Origin: Actinomycetospora lutea
GTDB taxonomy: Bacteria > Actinomycetota > Actinomycetes > Mycobacteriales > Pseudonocardiaceae
Length of the DNA: 64,000 nucleotides
NCBI RefSeq assembly: GCF_028737205.1
Contig: NZ_JAQZAL010000014.1
Span: 1-64,000 of the forward strand
Reading direction: 5' to 3'
The notes beneath the pieces were generated by a model. The model saw only the letters and a program-made list of their open reading frames with translations, made no database searches and was not told the origin of the DNA. This document shows positions 50,964 to 62,047 of the stretch, in pieces. Both the position numbers and the translations under genes were made by a program. The first letter of the stretch is position 1. Each line of letters opens with the position of its first letter.

Positions 50964-51637
50964 CCTCGCGGATCCTCGTGGTGGACGACGACGCCTCGCT
51001 GGCGGAGATGCTGACGATCGTCCTCGAGGGCGAGGGCTTCGAGACGACCGTCGTGAACGACGGCCCCGGTGCGCTGCCGGCCCTGCGCGAGAGCGCGCCG
51101 GATCTCGTCCTGCTCGACCTCATGCTCCCGGGGATGAACGGCATCGACGTCTGCCGGGCGATCCGCGCGGAGTCCGGGGTCCCGGTCGTGATGCTGACGG
51201 CCAAGACCGACACCGTGGACGTGGTGCTCGGGCTGGAGTCCGGCGCGGACGACTACGTAGTCAAGCCGTTCAAGCCCAAGGAGCTCGTCGCGCGCATCCG
51301 GGCGCGGCTGCGGCAGTTCCCCTCCGAGCCCGCGGAGCAGATGCAGATCGGCGACGTCACGATCGACGTCCCGGCCCACCAGGTGCGCCGCGACGGGCGC
51401 ACCATCCCGCTGACGCCGCTGGAGTTCGACCTTCTGGTGGCGCTGGCCCGCAAGCCGCGCCAGGTGTTCACCCGCGAGGTGCTGCTCGAGCAGGTCTGGG
51501 GCTACCGGCACGCGGCGGACACCCGGCTGGTCAACGTCCACGTCCAGCGGCTGCGCTCGAAGGTCGAGGTCGACCCGGAGCACCCCGAGGTCGTGCTGAC
51601 CGTGCGCGGGGTGGGGTACAAGGCCGGGCCGCCCTGA
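50960..51637 (+). CDS. mtrA: Response regulator MtrA
   Basis: A 225-residue OmpR-family regulator of cell division, replication and wall metabolism. The receiver domain has VVDDDASLAEML, phospho-acceptor Asp about 53 in LVLLDLMLPGMNGIDVC and DDYVVKPFKPKELVARIRARLR. The DNA-binding domain has LTPLEFDLLVALARKPRQVFTREVLLEQVWGYRHAADTRLVNVHVQRLRSKVE, ending VVLTVRGVGYKAGPP. Coupled to tmk by ATGA. The block GGCGATATCGCC, a 12-bp palindrome, lies 36 bases before the start inside tmk. Essential in mycobacteria. Confidence 0.97.
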   Translation: MTSRILVVDDDASLAEMLTIVLEGEGFETTVVNDGPGALPALRESAPDLVLLDLMLPGMNGIDVCRAIRAESGVPVVMLTAKTDTVDVVLGLESGADDYVVKPFKPKELVARIRARLRQFPSEPAEQMQIGDVTIDVPAHQVRRDGRTIPLTPLEFDLLVALARKPRQVFTREVLLEQVWGYRHAADTRLVNVHVQRLRSKVEVDPEHPEVVLTVRGVGYKAGPP

Positions 51638-51653
51638 TCCAGGAGGTGCGGGC

Positions 51654-53543
51654 ATGGCGGGCCTGCTGACCGGGCTGCGCCGCCGCCTCGACCGGTTCGT
51701 GGCCGAGCGCGTCGGCCAGGTCCGCGTGCTCTGGCGCCGCTCGATGCAGCTACGGGTGGTGCTCTCGACCCTGGCGATGTCGATCGTCGTGGTCACCGTG
51801 CTCGGCCTCGTGCTGCAGACCCAGATCGCCGACCGGCTCGTCCAGGGCAAGGAGCAGGCCGCGCTCATCCAGGCCGACATCTCCCGCCAGGCCCTCGAGC
51901 GCGACCTCGCCCGCATCGACCCCGACCGCGACGGCGCCCAGGCGGTGCTCGACGACGTCCTCGACCGGCTGTCCACCAGCGGCCAGGACGCCGGCTCGAA
52001 CGGCCTGACGCGCGGCAGCGACCCCGTGAGCGACGCCGGCGCGTTCGACGCGGTGCTCATCGCCGGCTCGGACACGCTCGGGGCGGTCCCGGGCACGCTG
52101 CCCACCGTGCCGGGCGGCACGACGGGCGAGATCAGCGCGGGCCCGGCCCAGGTCATCCCGCCCCAGCTGCGGGCGTCGGTGCTCCAGGGCTTCCTCGCCA
52201 CGAAGTACCTCACGGTGGCCTCGTCGGGGCAGGCGGCGCCGGTGCCGACGCTGGTGGTCGGCCAGCCCGTGCGCACCGCCGGGCGCAACCTGCAGCTCTA
52301 CCTGCTCTTCCCGCTCTCGGCGGAGCAGCGCACGCTCGCGCTCGTCCAGAGCACGCTCGCGCTCGCGGCCGGGGTGCTGCTCGTGCTGCTCGCGGGCATC
52401 TCGTCGGTGGTGACGCGCCAGGTCGTGCGCCCGGTGCGCCAGGCCGCCGACGTCGCCGAACGGTTCGCCGACGGCCACCTCGACGAGCGCATGCCCGTGC
52501 ACGGCGACGACGAGGTCGCCCGGCTCGCGGAGTCGTACAACGAGATGGCGGCGAGCATCCAGTCGCAGATCCGCCAGCTGGAGGAGTTCGGGGCGCTGCA
52601 GCGCCGGTTCACCTCCGACGTCAGCCACGAGCTGCGCACCCCGCTGACCACCGTGCGGATGGCCGCCGAGGTGCTGCACGCGCAGGTCGACCCCTCCGAG
52701 GTCACCGCGGCCCGCTCGGCGCAGCTGCTCGTCGACGAGCTCGACCGGTTCGAGACGCTGCTCTCCGACCTCCTCGAGATCAGCCGCCTCGACGCCGGCA
52801 TGGCCGAGCTGGGCCTCGAGCTCGTCGACGTCGCCGCGGTGGTGCGCCGCGCGGCCGAGACCGTCCGGCACCTCGTCGACGACACCGCGACGCCCCTGCT
52901 GCTCGACCTGGGCGACGACGAGGAGCCCGTGCTCGCCGAGGTCGACCCCCGGCGCGTGGAGCGCATCCTGCGCAACCTGCTGGCCAACGCCATCGACCAC
53001 GGCGAGAGCCGGCCGATCGAGGTGCGCCTCGCCGCCGGCGAGGGCGCGCTCGCGGTGGTGGTGCGCGACCACGGGATCGGCCTCAAGCCCGGCGAGGCGG
53101 GCCTGGTGTTCAACCGGTTCTGGCGCGCCGACCCGTCGCGCCAGCGCCGCAGCGGCGGCACCGGGCTCGGGCTCGCGATCAGCCTCGAGGACGCCCGGCT
53201 GCACGGCGGCTGGCTGCAGGCGTGGGGCGAGGTCGACCGGGGCGCGGTGTTCCGGCTGACGCTGCCGCTGCGCCACGGCGAGCGCCTGCGCACCAGCCCC
53301 CTGCCGCTGCTGCCCGTGGCCGCCGCGCCGGCCGCCGCCGAGCCCGGCATCCACGACGCCGCGCCCACCACCGGCACCGCGCTGCCGCCGATGGACGCCG
53401 ACGAGGCCGACGGCGGCGCCGAGGACCACGGCCGCGACCTGCGCGACGAGCACGACGACCTCGACGAGATCGACGACCTGGACGCCGTGACCTTCCCCGA
53501 GCCCTCCCCGCCGTCCGACCCGGGCACGTCGGTGGCGCGGTGA
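51654..53543 (+). CDS. mtrB: Sensor histidine kinase MtrB
   Basis: A 629-residue membrane kinase partner of MtrA. Membrane helices lie at about 33-55 (LRVVLSTLAMSIVVVTVLGLVL) and 225-247 (LALVQSTLALAAGVLLVLLAGISSVV), around a 165-residue sensor domain. HAMP (PVRQAADVAERFADGHLDERMPVHG) follows, then FTSDVSHELRTPLTTVRMAAEVL with the phospho-His, RNLLANAIDHGE (N box), VRDHGIGLKPGEAGLVFNRFWRADPSRQRRSGGTGLGLAI. The acidic C-terminal tail of 75 residues is typical. AGGAGG lies 6 bases upstream. Its stop overlaps the lpqB start. Confidence 0.97.
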   Translation: MAGLLTGLRRRLDRFVAERVGQVRVLWRRSMQLRVVLSTLAMSIVVVTVLGLVLQTQIADRLVQGKEQAALIQADISRQALERDLARIDPDRDGAQAVLDDVLDRLSTSGQDAGSNGLTRGSDPVSDAGAFDAVLIAGSDTLGAVPGTLPTVPGGTTGEISAGPAQVIPPQLRASVLQGFLATKYLTVASSGQAAPVPTLVVGQPVRTAGRNLQLYLLFPLSAEQRTLALVQSTLALAAGVLLVLLAGISSVVTRQVVRPVRQAADVAERFADGHLDERMPVHGDDEVARLAESYNEMAASIQSQIRQLEEFGALQRRFTSDVSHELRTPLTTVRMAAEVLHAQVDPSEVTAARSAQLLVDELDRFETLLSDLLEISRLDAGMAELGLELVDVAAVVRRAAETVRHLVDDTATPLLLDLGDDEEPVLAEVDPRRVERILRNLLANAIDHGESRPIEVRLAAGEGALAVVVRDHGIGLKPGEAGLVFNRFWRADPSRQRRSGGTGLGLAISLEDARLHGGWLQAWGEVDRGAVFRLTLPLRHGERLRTSPLPLLPVAAAPAAAEPGIHDAAPTTGTALPPMDADEADGGAEDHGRDLRDEHDDLDEIDDLDAVTFPEPSPPSDPGTSVAR

Positions 53544-55354
53544 GGCGCACGCTCCTCGCCCTGGCCCTGCTGCTGGCGCTCGCGGCGGGCTGCGCGTCCG
53601 TGCCCGGGTCGTCGGACGTCACCGTCCTGCGCCGGGTGGGCGACGCGGCCGAGCCGACCGCCCCGCCGGGACCCGCCCGCGACGCCGGTCCGCTCGAGAC
53701 CGTGCGCGGCTGGGTGCTCGCGTCGGGGTCGACCGCGGAGCGCCACCAGGCCGCGCGCGCCTTCCTCACGCCCGCCGCGGCGGGGACCTGGGACGACGGC
53801 GCCGCGCCGGTCGTCGTCAACGACCAGGTGGACACGGTGTTCACCGACCGCCCGGCCCCGGTGGGCCAGTCCTCGGTGCGCATCCGGGCCACCGCGCTGG
53901 GCGTCCTCACCCCGGAGGGCGTGTTCGTCGCCGGCGTGCGCCCGGTGGAGGTCGACGTGGGCCTCACCGAGCAGAACGGCCAGTGGCGCATCTCCTCGCT
54001 GCCGACGGGCACGATCGTGCGGCGCTCGGACCTGCGCGCGAACACCCGCCCGGTGCGCACCTGGTTCCTCGACACCCGGCGCGCCGGGCCCGTGTCCGAC
54101 CCGCGCTACCTGGCGACGAGCCCGGCGCGGTCGGTGCCGACGCGCACGCTGCAGTACCTGCTCGCCGGGCCGTCGGCGTCGCTGGCCGGCGCGGCGGTGA
54201 GCTCGCTGCCGGTGGGCACTTCGCTGCGCTCGGACGTCACGCTCACCGCCGAGGGCACGGCCGTGGTCGACCTGTCGCGCACCGGCCCGCTCGACGACCC
54301 GCGCCGCCGCGAGATCGCCCAGCAGGTGACGCTGACGCTCGCGGGCATCGGGGTCGCGCAGGTGCGCCTGCTGGTCGACGGCGAGCCGCTGCTCCCGGGC
54401 ACCCCCGAGATCGCCGTCGCCGACACCCTCGCGGGGCTGCCCCCCGAGGTCGCCCGGCGCCCGGACCTGCCGGTGGACCCGGTGGTCGGCGGCCCCGGCG
54501 ACGCCGAGGTGCCGGTGCTGGTGGCCGACGGCGGGGCGCTGCGCCTGCTCTCGGGCGAGCCCGCGGGCGGCCCGGCCGGGCGGGGTGCCTACCGCGCCGT
54601 GTCGGCGTCGGCGAGCTTCGAGGGCGACGTGGCCGTGGTCGCCGAGGACACCCCGACCGGCGACCCGATGGCGCGCCGGGCACGGCTGCTCACCGGCGCC
54701 GGGGGCTCCGAGCTCGCCGTCAGCGGGATCGAGGGTCGCTCGCTGTCCCGGCCCACGTGGACCCCGGACGGTGCCGAGGTCTGGTCGGTGCAGGACGGCA
54801 CCACCGTCGTGCGGGCCGTGCGCCAGGGTCCCGGCGGCGCGGTACGGCCCGTCGGGGTCGACGCCGCCGCCCTGGCCGCCGCGGGCGTCACCGCGTCGCC
54901 GGGGGCGGTGGGGCCGGTGTCGGCGGCGCGCATCTCGCCGGACGGGTCCCGGATCGCGCTCGTGTCCGGGGGCCACGTGCTGGTGGCGGCGATCGCCCGC
55001 GACGGCGCCGGCGGCGCCCGGCTCGGGTCGGTCACCGAGCTGCGGCCCGAGGCGCTCGACCAGGTTCTCGACGTCGGCTGGACGCGCACCGACCAGCTCG
55101 TCGTCGTCGGCAACCGCGCCGACCGGCCCGTCACCCTCGCCTCGGTCGACGGCCTGGACGTCGAGTCCCTCTCGACGACGAACCTGACACCGCCGGTCAC
55201 CGCCGTGGCCGCCCGGCCCGGACGCCCGCTGGTCGTGTCCGACCAGGGCGGCACCTGGACCCTGCCCCTCGACGGCGGGAGCACCGCCGGCGGCGACGTG
55301 TGGCAGTCGGTGCCGGGCTTCGGCGCGGGCACGGTGCCCGCGTACCCGGGCTGA
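53540..55354 (+). CDS. lpqB: Lipoprotein LpqB
   Basis: A 604-residue secreted lipoprotein that modulates MtrAB. The signal peptide (VRRTLLALALLLALAAGC) ends in a lipobox with Cys at 18. A GerMN-like domain lies around PTRTLQYLLAGPSASLAGAAVSSLPVGT (about 190-290) and a beta-propeller-like C-terminal domain follows (DGSRIALVSGGHVLVAAI...TRTDQLVVVGN). The GTG overlaps the mtrB stop (GTGA), so the three genes mtrA-mtrB-lpqB are an operon. Downstream is a 14-bp tandem duplication. Confidence 0.96.
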   Translation: MRRTLLALALLLALAAGCASVPGSSDVTVLRRVGDAAEPTAPPGPARDAGPLETVRGWVLASGSTAERHQAARAFLTPAAAGTWDDGAAPVVVNDQVDTVFTDRPAPVGQSSVRIRATALGVLTPEGVFVAGVRPVEVDVGLTEQNGQWRISSLPTGTIVRRSDLRANTRPVRTWFLDTRRAGPVSDPRYLATSPARSVPTRTLQYLLAGPSASLAGAAVSSLPVGTSLRSDVTLTAEGTAVVDLSRTGPLDDPRRREIAQQVTLTLAGIGVAQVRLLVDGEPLLPGTPEIAVADTLAGLPPEVARRPDLPVDPVVGGPGDAEVPVLVADGGALRLLSGEPAGGPAGRGAYRAVSASASFEGDVAVVAEDTPTGDPMARRARLLTGAGGSELAVSGIEGRSLSRPTWTPDGAEVWSVQDGTTVVRAVRQGPGGAVRPVGVDAAALAAAGVTASPGAVGPVSAARISPDGSRIALVSGGHVLVAAIARDGAGGARLGSVTELRPEALDQVLDVGWTRTDQLVVVGNRADRPVTLASVDGLDVESLSTTNLTPPVTAVAARPGRPLVVSDQGGTWTLPLDGGSTAGGDVWQSVPGFGAGTVPAYPG

Positions 55355-55356
55355 CG

Positions 55357-55384
55357 CCCGTCCTGGTCCGCCCGTCCTGGTCCG
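55357..55384. repeat. Perfect 14-bp tandem duplication after lpqB
   Basis: CCCGTCCTGGTCCG occurs twice head-to-tail, 3 bases after the lpqB stop. No function is apparent. Confidence 0.95.
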
Positions 55385-55470
55385 ACCGCCGTCCCCATCC
55401 GCCGGATGCGTCCCCGGGTCCGGAGCGTGCTGCTTGGTGCCCGGCGCGGCGCGGGCCGAGGCTGGTCGGT

Positions 55471-56310
55471 GTGCCCACGACCCTGGGGGACGCGTTCCTC
55501 GCCCTCGCCGATCTCGTGCTGCCCGCGCCGTGCGCCGGGTGCGGGCGCGACGGCGAGCGCTGGTGCGCGGCGTGCCGCGACCGGTGGCGGAGCCCCGCGC
55601 TGCTCGACGTGCCCGGACTGCCGCCGGTGCTCGCGCTGGCCCCCTACGCCGGCAGTCCCCGCGAGGTCCTGCTGGGCTACAAGGAGCGCGGCCGCCGCGA
55701 GCTCGCGCGACCGCTCGCCGGGCTCGTCGCCGAGGCGCTGCGCGCCGGGGCGGTGCCGCCCGCCGCGATCGTGCCCGCGCCGTCGCGGCCGGCGGCGGCG
55801 CGGGCCCGGGGCGGTGACCACGTGCTGCGCCTCGCGCGGGCGGTGGTGGCGGGGCGGTCGGGCGGGACCGCCCCCGCCGGCGCGCCGAGCTCCGCGCCGC
55901 CGCCCCTCCCGTGCGTGTCCCGCGCGCTGGCCTTGGGGCGCGGCGCCGCGGACGCCGTCGGGCTGGACGCCGCGGCCCGCGCCGACAACCTCGCCCGCCA
56001 CCTGCGGCTGCGGCCCCGCGGGCTGCCGCCACCGGGCTGCGCGGTGGCCCTGCTCGACGACGTGCTGACCACCGGGGCGACGGCCCGCGCCGCGACGAGC
56101 CTGCTCGCGGCGGCGGGACGGCCGGTCGACGTGGTCGTGGTGCTCACCGTCGCCGACCCGCGCACCCGCCGGACGCGCACCCCGCTGCGGCCGGGTGGGG
56201 GAGCGCGGGATCGCCGGGTGATCACCCACCCGGACCTCGGCACGGCGGGTGGGCCACCCGCGCGGGTGTCGTCCGGACGCTCCTCTCCGGACAGATCGGA
56301 CCTTCCCTGA
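55471..56310 (+). CDS. ComF-family phosphoribosyltransferase-like protein
   Basis: A 279-residue protein. An N-terminal zinc-finger-like CAGCGRDGERWCAACRDRW is followed by LAPYAGSPREVLLGYKERGRRELARPL, typical of ComF, and by the PRPP loop VALLDDVLTTGATARAATSLL (about 195-215). The family is linked to competence or nucleobase salvage in other bacteria; function in actinobacteria is unsettled. The GTG at 55471 was chosen by family length; 116 bp precede it with no ribosome-binding site. In mycobacteria (Rv3242c) it is also between lpqB and hpf. The C-terminal 40 residues are low-complexity. Confidence 0.9.
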   Translation: MPTTLGDAFLALADLVLPAPCAGCGRDGERWCAACRDRWRSPALLDVPGLPPVLALAPYAGSPREVLLGYKERGRRELARPLAGLVAEALRAGAVPPAAIVPAPSRPAAARARGGDHVLRLARAVVAGRSGGTAPAGAPSSAPPPLPCVSRALALGRGAADAVGLDAAARADNLARHLRLRPRGLPPPGCAVALLDDVLTTGATARAATSLLAAAGRPVDVVVVLTVADPRTRRTRTPLRPGGGARDRRVITHPDLGTAGGPPARVSSGRSSPDRSDLP

Positions 56311-56321
56311 GAACGGGAGTT

Positions 56322-56335
56322 GTCACTACGGTGAC
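56322..56335. promoter_or_regulatory. Inverted repeat upstream of hpf
   Basis: GTCAC-TACG-GTGAC, a perfect 5-bp inverted repeat with a four-base centre, lies 12 bases after the comF stop and 138 bases before hpf. It contains TACGGT, a -10-like hexamer. It may be the hpf promoter with an operator. Confidence 0.35.
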
Positions 56336-56472
56336 GCCTCACATCCTGAGTCGGTGAACGACAGGAGGCGCGAACGCAGTTTCGACGCGGTCCCGGTCCC
56401 GGCGAGGCATGCCGATCCGATCCCTCCCCGACGAGCGGGCCGCGCACCGTACCCCCAGACCGGGAGGTCGTC

Positions 56473-57165
56473 TTGGAGATCGTTGTCTGCGGACGGAACG
56501 TCGAGGTCCCGCAACACTTCCGCGAGCACACGGCAGACAAATTGGGCCGTCTCGAACGTTACGACCACAAGATCGTCCGAATGGAGGTCCAGCTCTCCCA
56601 CGAGCCGAACCCCCGTCGATCCAAGAACTGCCAGCGCGTGGAGATCACCGGTCGCGGACGCGGCCCCGTGGTGCGCGGAGAAGGATGCTCGGCCGACTTC
56701 TACTGCGCGATGGACCAGGCCGTCGCGCGCCTCGAGGCCCGCATGCGGCGCGCGCACGACCGCCGCCGCGTGAGCCACGGGCGGCGCGTGCCGACCTCGG
56801 TGGCGCAGGCCACGGGCGGTCTGTCCGCCCAGGAGGCCGCCCTCGCCTCGTCCGCCACGACGGCCACCGAGCTGCTCGACCGCGAGGCTCCCGAGGGGAG
56901 CGAGGGCTGGGACATCGATGTCCCGGCCGCCCGCACCCCGGTCGACGACGCCTCCGCGACGGGCGAGGACGTCGACCCGTACCAGCCCGGACAGGTGGTG
57001 CGAACCAAGGAGCACCACGCGATCCCGATGACCGTCGACGACGCGCTCTCCCAGATGGAGCTCGTCGGGCACGACTTCTTCCTGTTCTCCGACAAGGACA
57101 CGGGCCGCCCGAGCGTGGTGTACCGCCGCCACGGCTACGCCTACGGCGTCATCGCCCTGGTCTGA
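56473..57165 (+). CDS. hpf: Ribosome hibernation promoting factor, long form
   Basis: A 230-residue protein. The N-terminal domain (1-105) is the HPF/YfiA fold: VVCGRNVEVPQHFREHTADKLGRLERYDHKIVRMEVQLSHE and YCAMDQAVARLEARMRRAHDRRR. The C-terminal domain (170-230), QVVRTKEHHAIPMTVDDALSQMELVGHDFFLFSDKDTGRPSVVYRRHGYAYGVIALV, pairs two HPF copies and dimerises 70S ribosomes into 100S. It begins with TTG, unusual here, with GGGAGG 5 bases upstream. Possibly stress-controlled; it is between comF and secA as in mycobacteria (Rv3241c). Confidence 0.94.
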   Translation: MEIVVCGRNVEVPQHFREHTADKLGRLERYDHKIVRMEVQLSHEPNPRRSKNCQRVEITGRGRGPVVRGEGCSADFYCAMDQAVARLEARMRRAHDRRRVSHGRRVPTSVAQATGGLSAQEAALASSATTATELLDREAPEGSEGWDIDVPAARTPVDDASATGEDVDPYQPGQVVRTKEHHAIPMTVDDALSQMELVGHDFFLFSDKDTGRPSVVYRRHGYAYGVIALV

Positions 57166-57216
57166 CCCTCTCCCTCAGCGGGTCCACACCGGGTCCGCCT
57201 CGACACCGCACCGGCC

Positions 57217-57255
57217 GGGCCCGTTCCCCGAACGCCTACGATGGGGAACGGGCCC
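57217..57255. terminator. Terminator hairpin with secA -10 box in its loop
   Basis: GGGCCCGTTCCCC (57217-57229) pairs perfectly with GGGGAACGGGCCC (57243-57255) across a 13-base loop that contains TACGAT (57237-57242), a -10-like hexamer. It ends hpf transcription and may start that of secA from the same spot. Confidence 0.7.
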
Positions 57256-57331
57256 GTGCCGTCGTGTGCGCCGGTGTACGTGATCGGGCCCGGGAACCGT
57301 GGCGCCGACGAGGACGAGCGAGGTCACCACC

Positions 57332-60529
<3,198 letters not shown>

Positions 60530-60545
60530 TCCCGGACGCGAGCCG

Positions 60546-61085
60546 TCACCCCGCCCACAGCGCCACCAGGCGCCACCGGCCGGGGTCGGCGGGTCCGTCG
60601 TCGGCGCGCTCGAGCCGGGCCGCGACCGCCCGCACGCGCTCGTGACCGGGGACGACGGCCGCCACCTCGGCGGCGCGCGGCCCGACGGCGCACACCCGCA
60701 GCCCGCGCAGGGCCGCGCCGGCGGGGCCCGGGCGCGTTCGTCCCGGCGAGCCCGATGCACCCGGAGTGCCCGGTGACGGTGCGGCGCGCGCGAGGGTGGC
60801 CAGCGCGTCCGGCGTGAGCAGGGTGTCGAGGTGCCGGGCCGGCCGACGCCCGGCCAGGACGTCGCCCACGGCGGTGAGCAGGCGCGCCGCGAGCGGGCGC
60901 AAGGAGGCGGCGAGCCGGTCGAGCTCGTGCTGGGCGCGCCATGGGTCGAGCACCGGGGCCGGACGGGTCGGCGGGGAGGGCTCGGCGAGCACCTCGTCGA
61001 GCGGGCGGACACGCGGGGCGGGCACGGCGCCCACCCGGCGGGCGCGGGCCGGGGTGGTCACGGGCACGGTCGCAGGGGCTGTCAC
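60546..61085 (-). CDS. Rv3235 family protein (DUF6459)
   Basis: A 179-residue protein of unknown function. It has RRVGAVPAPRVRPLDEVLAEPSPPTRPAPVLDPWRAQHELDRLAASLRPLAARLLTAVGDVLAGRRPARHLDTLLTPDAL, then RGLRVCAVGPRAAEVAAVVPGHERVRAVAARLERADDGPADPGRWRLVALWAG. The Rv3235-like group has this pattern and is found near secA in mycobacteria too. The GTG at 61085 has GGGAGG 4 bases upstream. It converges on secA with a 16-bp gap. Confidence 0.85.
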   Translation of the reverse strand: MTAPATVPVTTPARARRVGAVPAPRVRPLDEVLAEPSPPTRPAPVLDPWRAQHELDRLAASLRPLAARLLTAVGDVLAGRRPARHLDTLLTPDALATLARAAPSPGTPGASGSPGRTRPGPAGAALRGLRVCAVGPRAAEVAAVVPGHERVRAVAARLERADDGPADPGRWRLVALWAG

Positions 61086-61195
61086 GGGTCCTCCCGGCAC
61101 ACGCGAGCGGGGCGGGGCCGGGGGAGGACCGGTCCGCGGGAACGGGACCGAGCGTAGGCAGCGCGGGGCGCGGGGCGAGGGCCGTTCCGGAGAAC

Positions 61196-61981
61196 TCAGC
61201 CCCGGCGGCGGGCCAGCTCGAAGCAGGCCACCGAGGCGGCGACGGCGGCGTTGAGCGACTCGACGCCCTCGGCCAGCGGGATCGTCACCGGCCCGTGCAG
61301 CTCGGCGCGGACCTCGTCGGTGAGGCCGTCGGTCTCGCCGCCGACGACGAGCGCGACCCGGTCCGGGAGCTCGGCGTCGAAGAGTGAGGTGTCGCCACCG
61401 CTGTCCAGCCCGTAGAGCACGAACCCCGCCTCGGCGAGGGCGGCGAGGCCGTCGGCGGCGGTGCGGGCCCGCAGCACGGGCGCGTGGAAGGCGACCCCCG
61501 CCGAGGCCTTGATCACCAGCGGGTCGATCGAGGGCACCCCGCGCCGGGGCAGCAGGACGCCCTCGAGCCCCGCGCCGGTGGCGGAGCGCAGGATCATCCC
61601 GACGTTGGCCGGGTTGGTCAGGCCGTCGAGCACCAGGACCCGCGCGGGCGCCTCGGGCGCGAGGTCGTCGAGGAAGTGCTCGAGCGGGCGCATCCGCGGG
61701 GCGACGACGTCGGCGAGCACACCCTGGTCCTGGCGACCGTTGCCGGCGAGGACCTTCACCCGCTGCGCCGACGCCCGCTGCAGCACCAGGCCGCGCGCCC
61801 GGGCGGCCTCGGTGAAGGTGCGCACGGCGTCGCGGTCGGCGCCCTCGGCGAGCACGACCTTGTCGACCTCGAGGGCGGGGTCGCCGAGCGCCTCGAGCAC
61901 CGGCTTGCGCCCGTACACCGTCACGAACGCGTCCTTCGGCGACACCGGACGATCGCGGGAGGAGCGCGGTGAGGGCGACAT
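61196..61981 (-). CDS. TrmH/SpoU-family RNA 2'-O-methyltransferase
   Basis: A 261-residue RNA methyltransferase. Motif 1 is LDGLTNPANVGMILRSA (about 140-156), motif 2 VALVVGGETDGLTDEV (about 216-231) and motif 3 IPLAEGVESLNAAVAASVACFEL (about 240-260), forming the trefoil-knot SAM site. The N-terminal domain (VYGRKPVLEALGDP) is the substrate-binding part of TrmH. Target RNA is unknown, rRNA or tRNA. ATG 61981 lies 66 bp from the divergent acyltransferase start. The GTG at VSPKDAFVTVYG is an alternative start. Confidence 0.9.
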   Translation of the reverse strand: MSPSPRSSRDRPVSPKDAFVTVYGRKPVLEALGDPALEVDKVVLAEGADRDAVRTFTEAARARGLVLQRASAQRVKVLAGNGRQDQGVLADVVAPRMRPLEHFLDDLAPEAPARVLVLDGLTNPANVGMILRSATGAGLEGVLLPRRGVPSIDPLVIKASAGVAFHAPVLRARTAADGLAALAEAGFVLYGLDSGGDTSLFDAELPDRVALVVGGETDGLTDEVRAELHGPVTIPLAEGVESLNAAVAASVACFELARRRG

Positions 61982-62034
61982 CACGACCAGCCTGGCAGAC
62001 GCCCCGACCCCCGGCCGCGGTTCGGTCCCTGTGC

Positions 62035-62040
62035 GACGAT
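62035..62040 (+). promoter_or_regulatory. Putative -10 box of the acyltransferase gene, leaderless
   Basis: GACGAT ends 7 bases before the ATG at 62048, with no ribosome-binding site in between. Confidence 0.4.
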
Positions 62041-62047
62041 CGCGACC

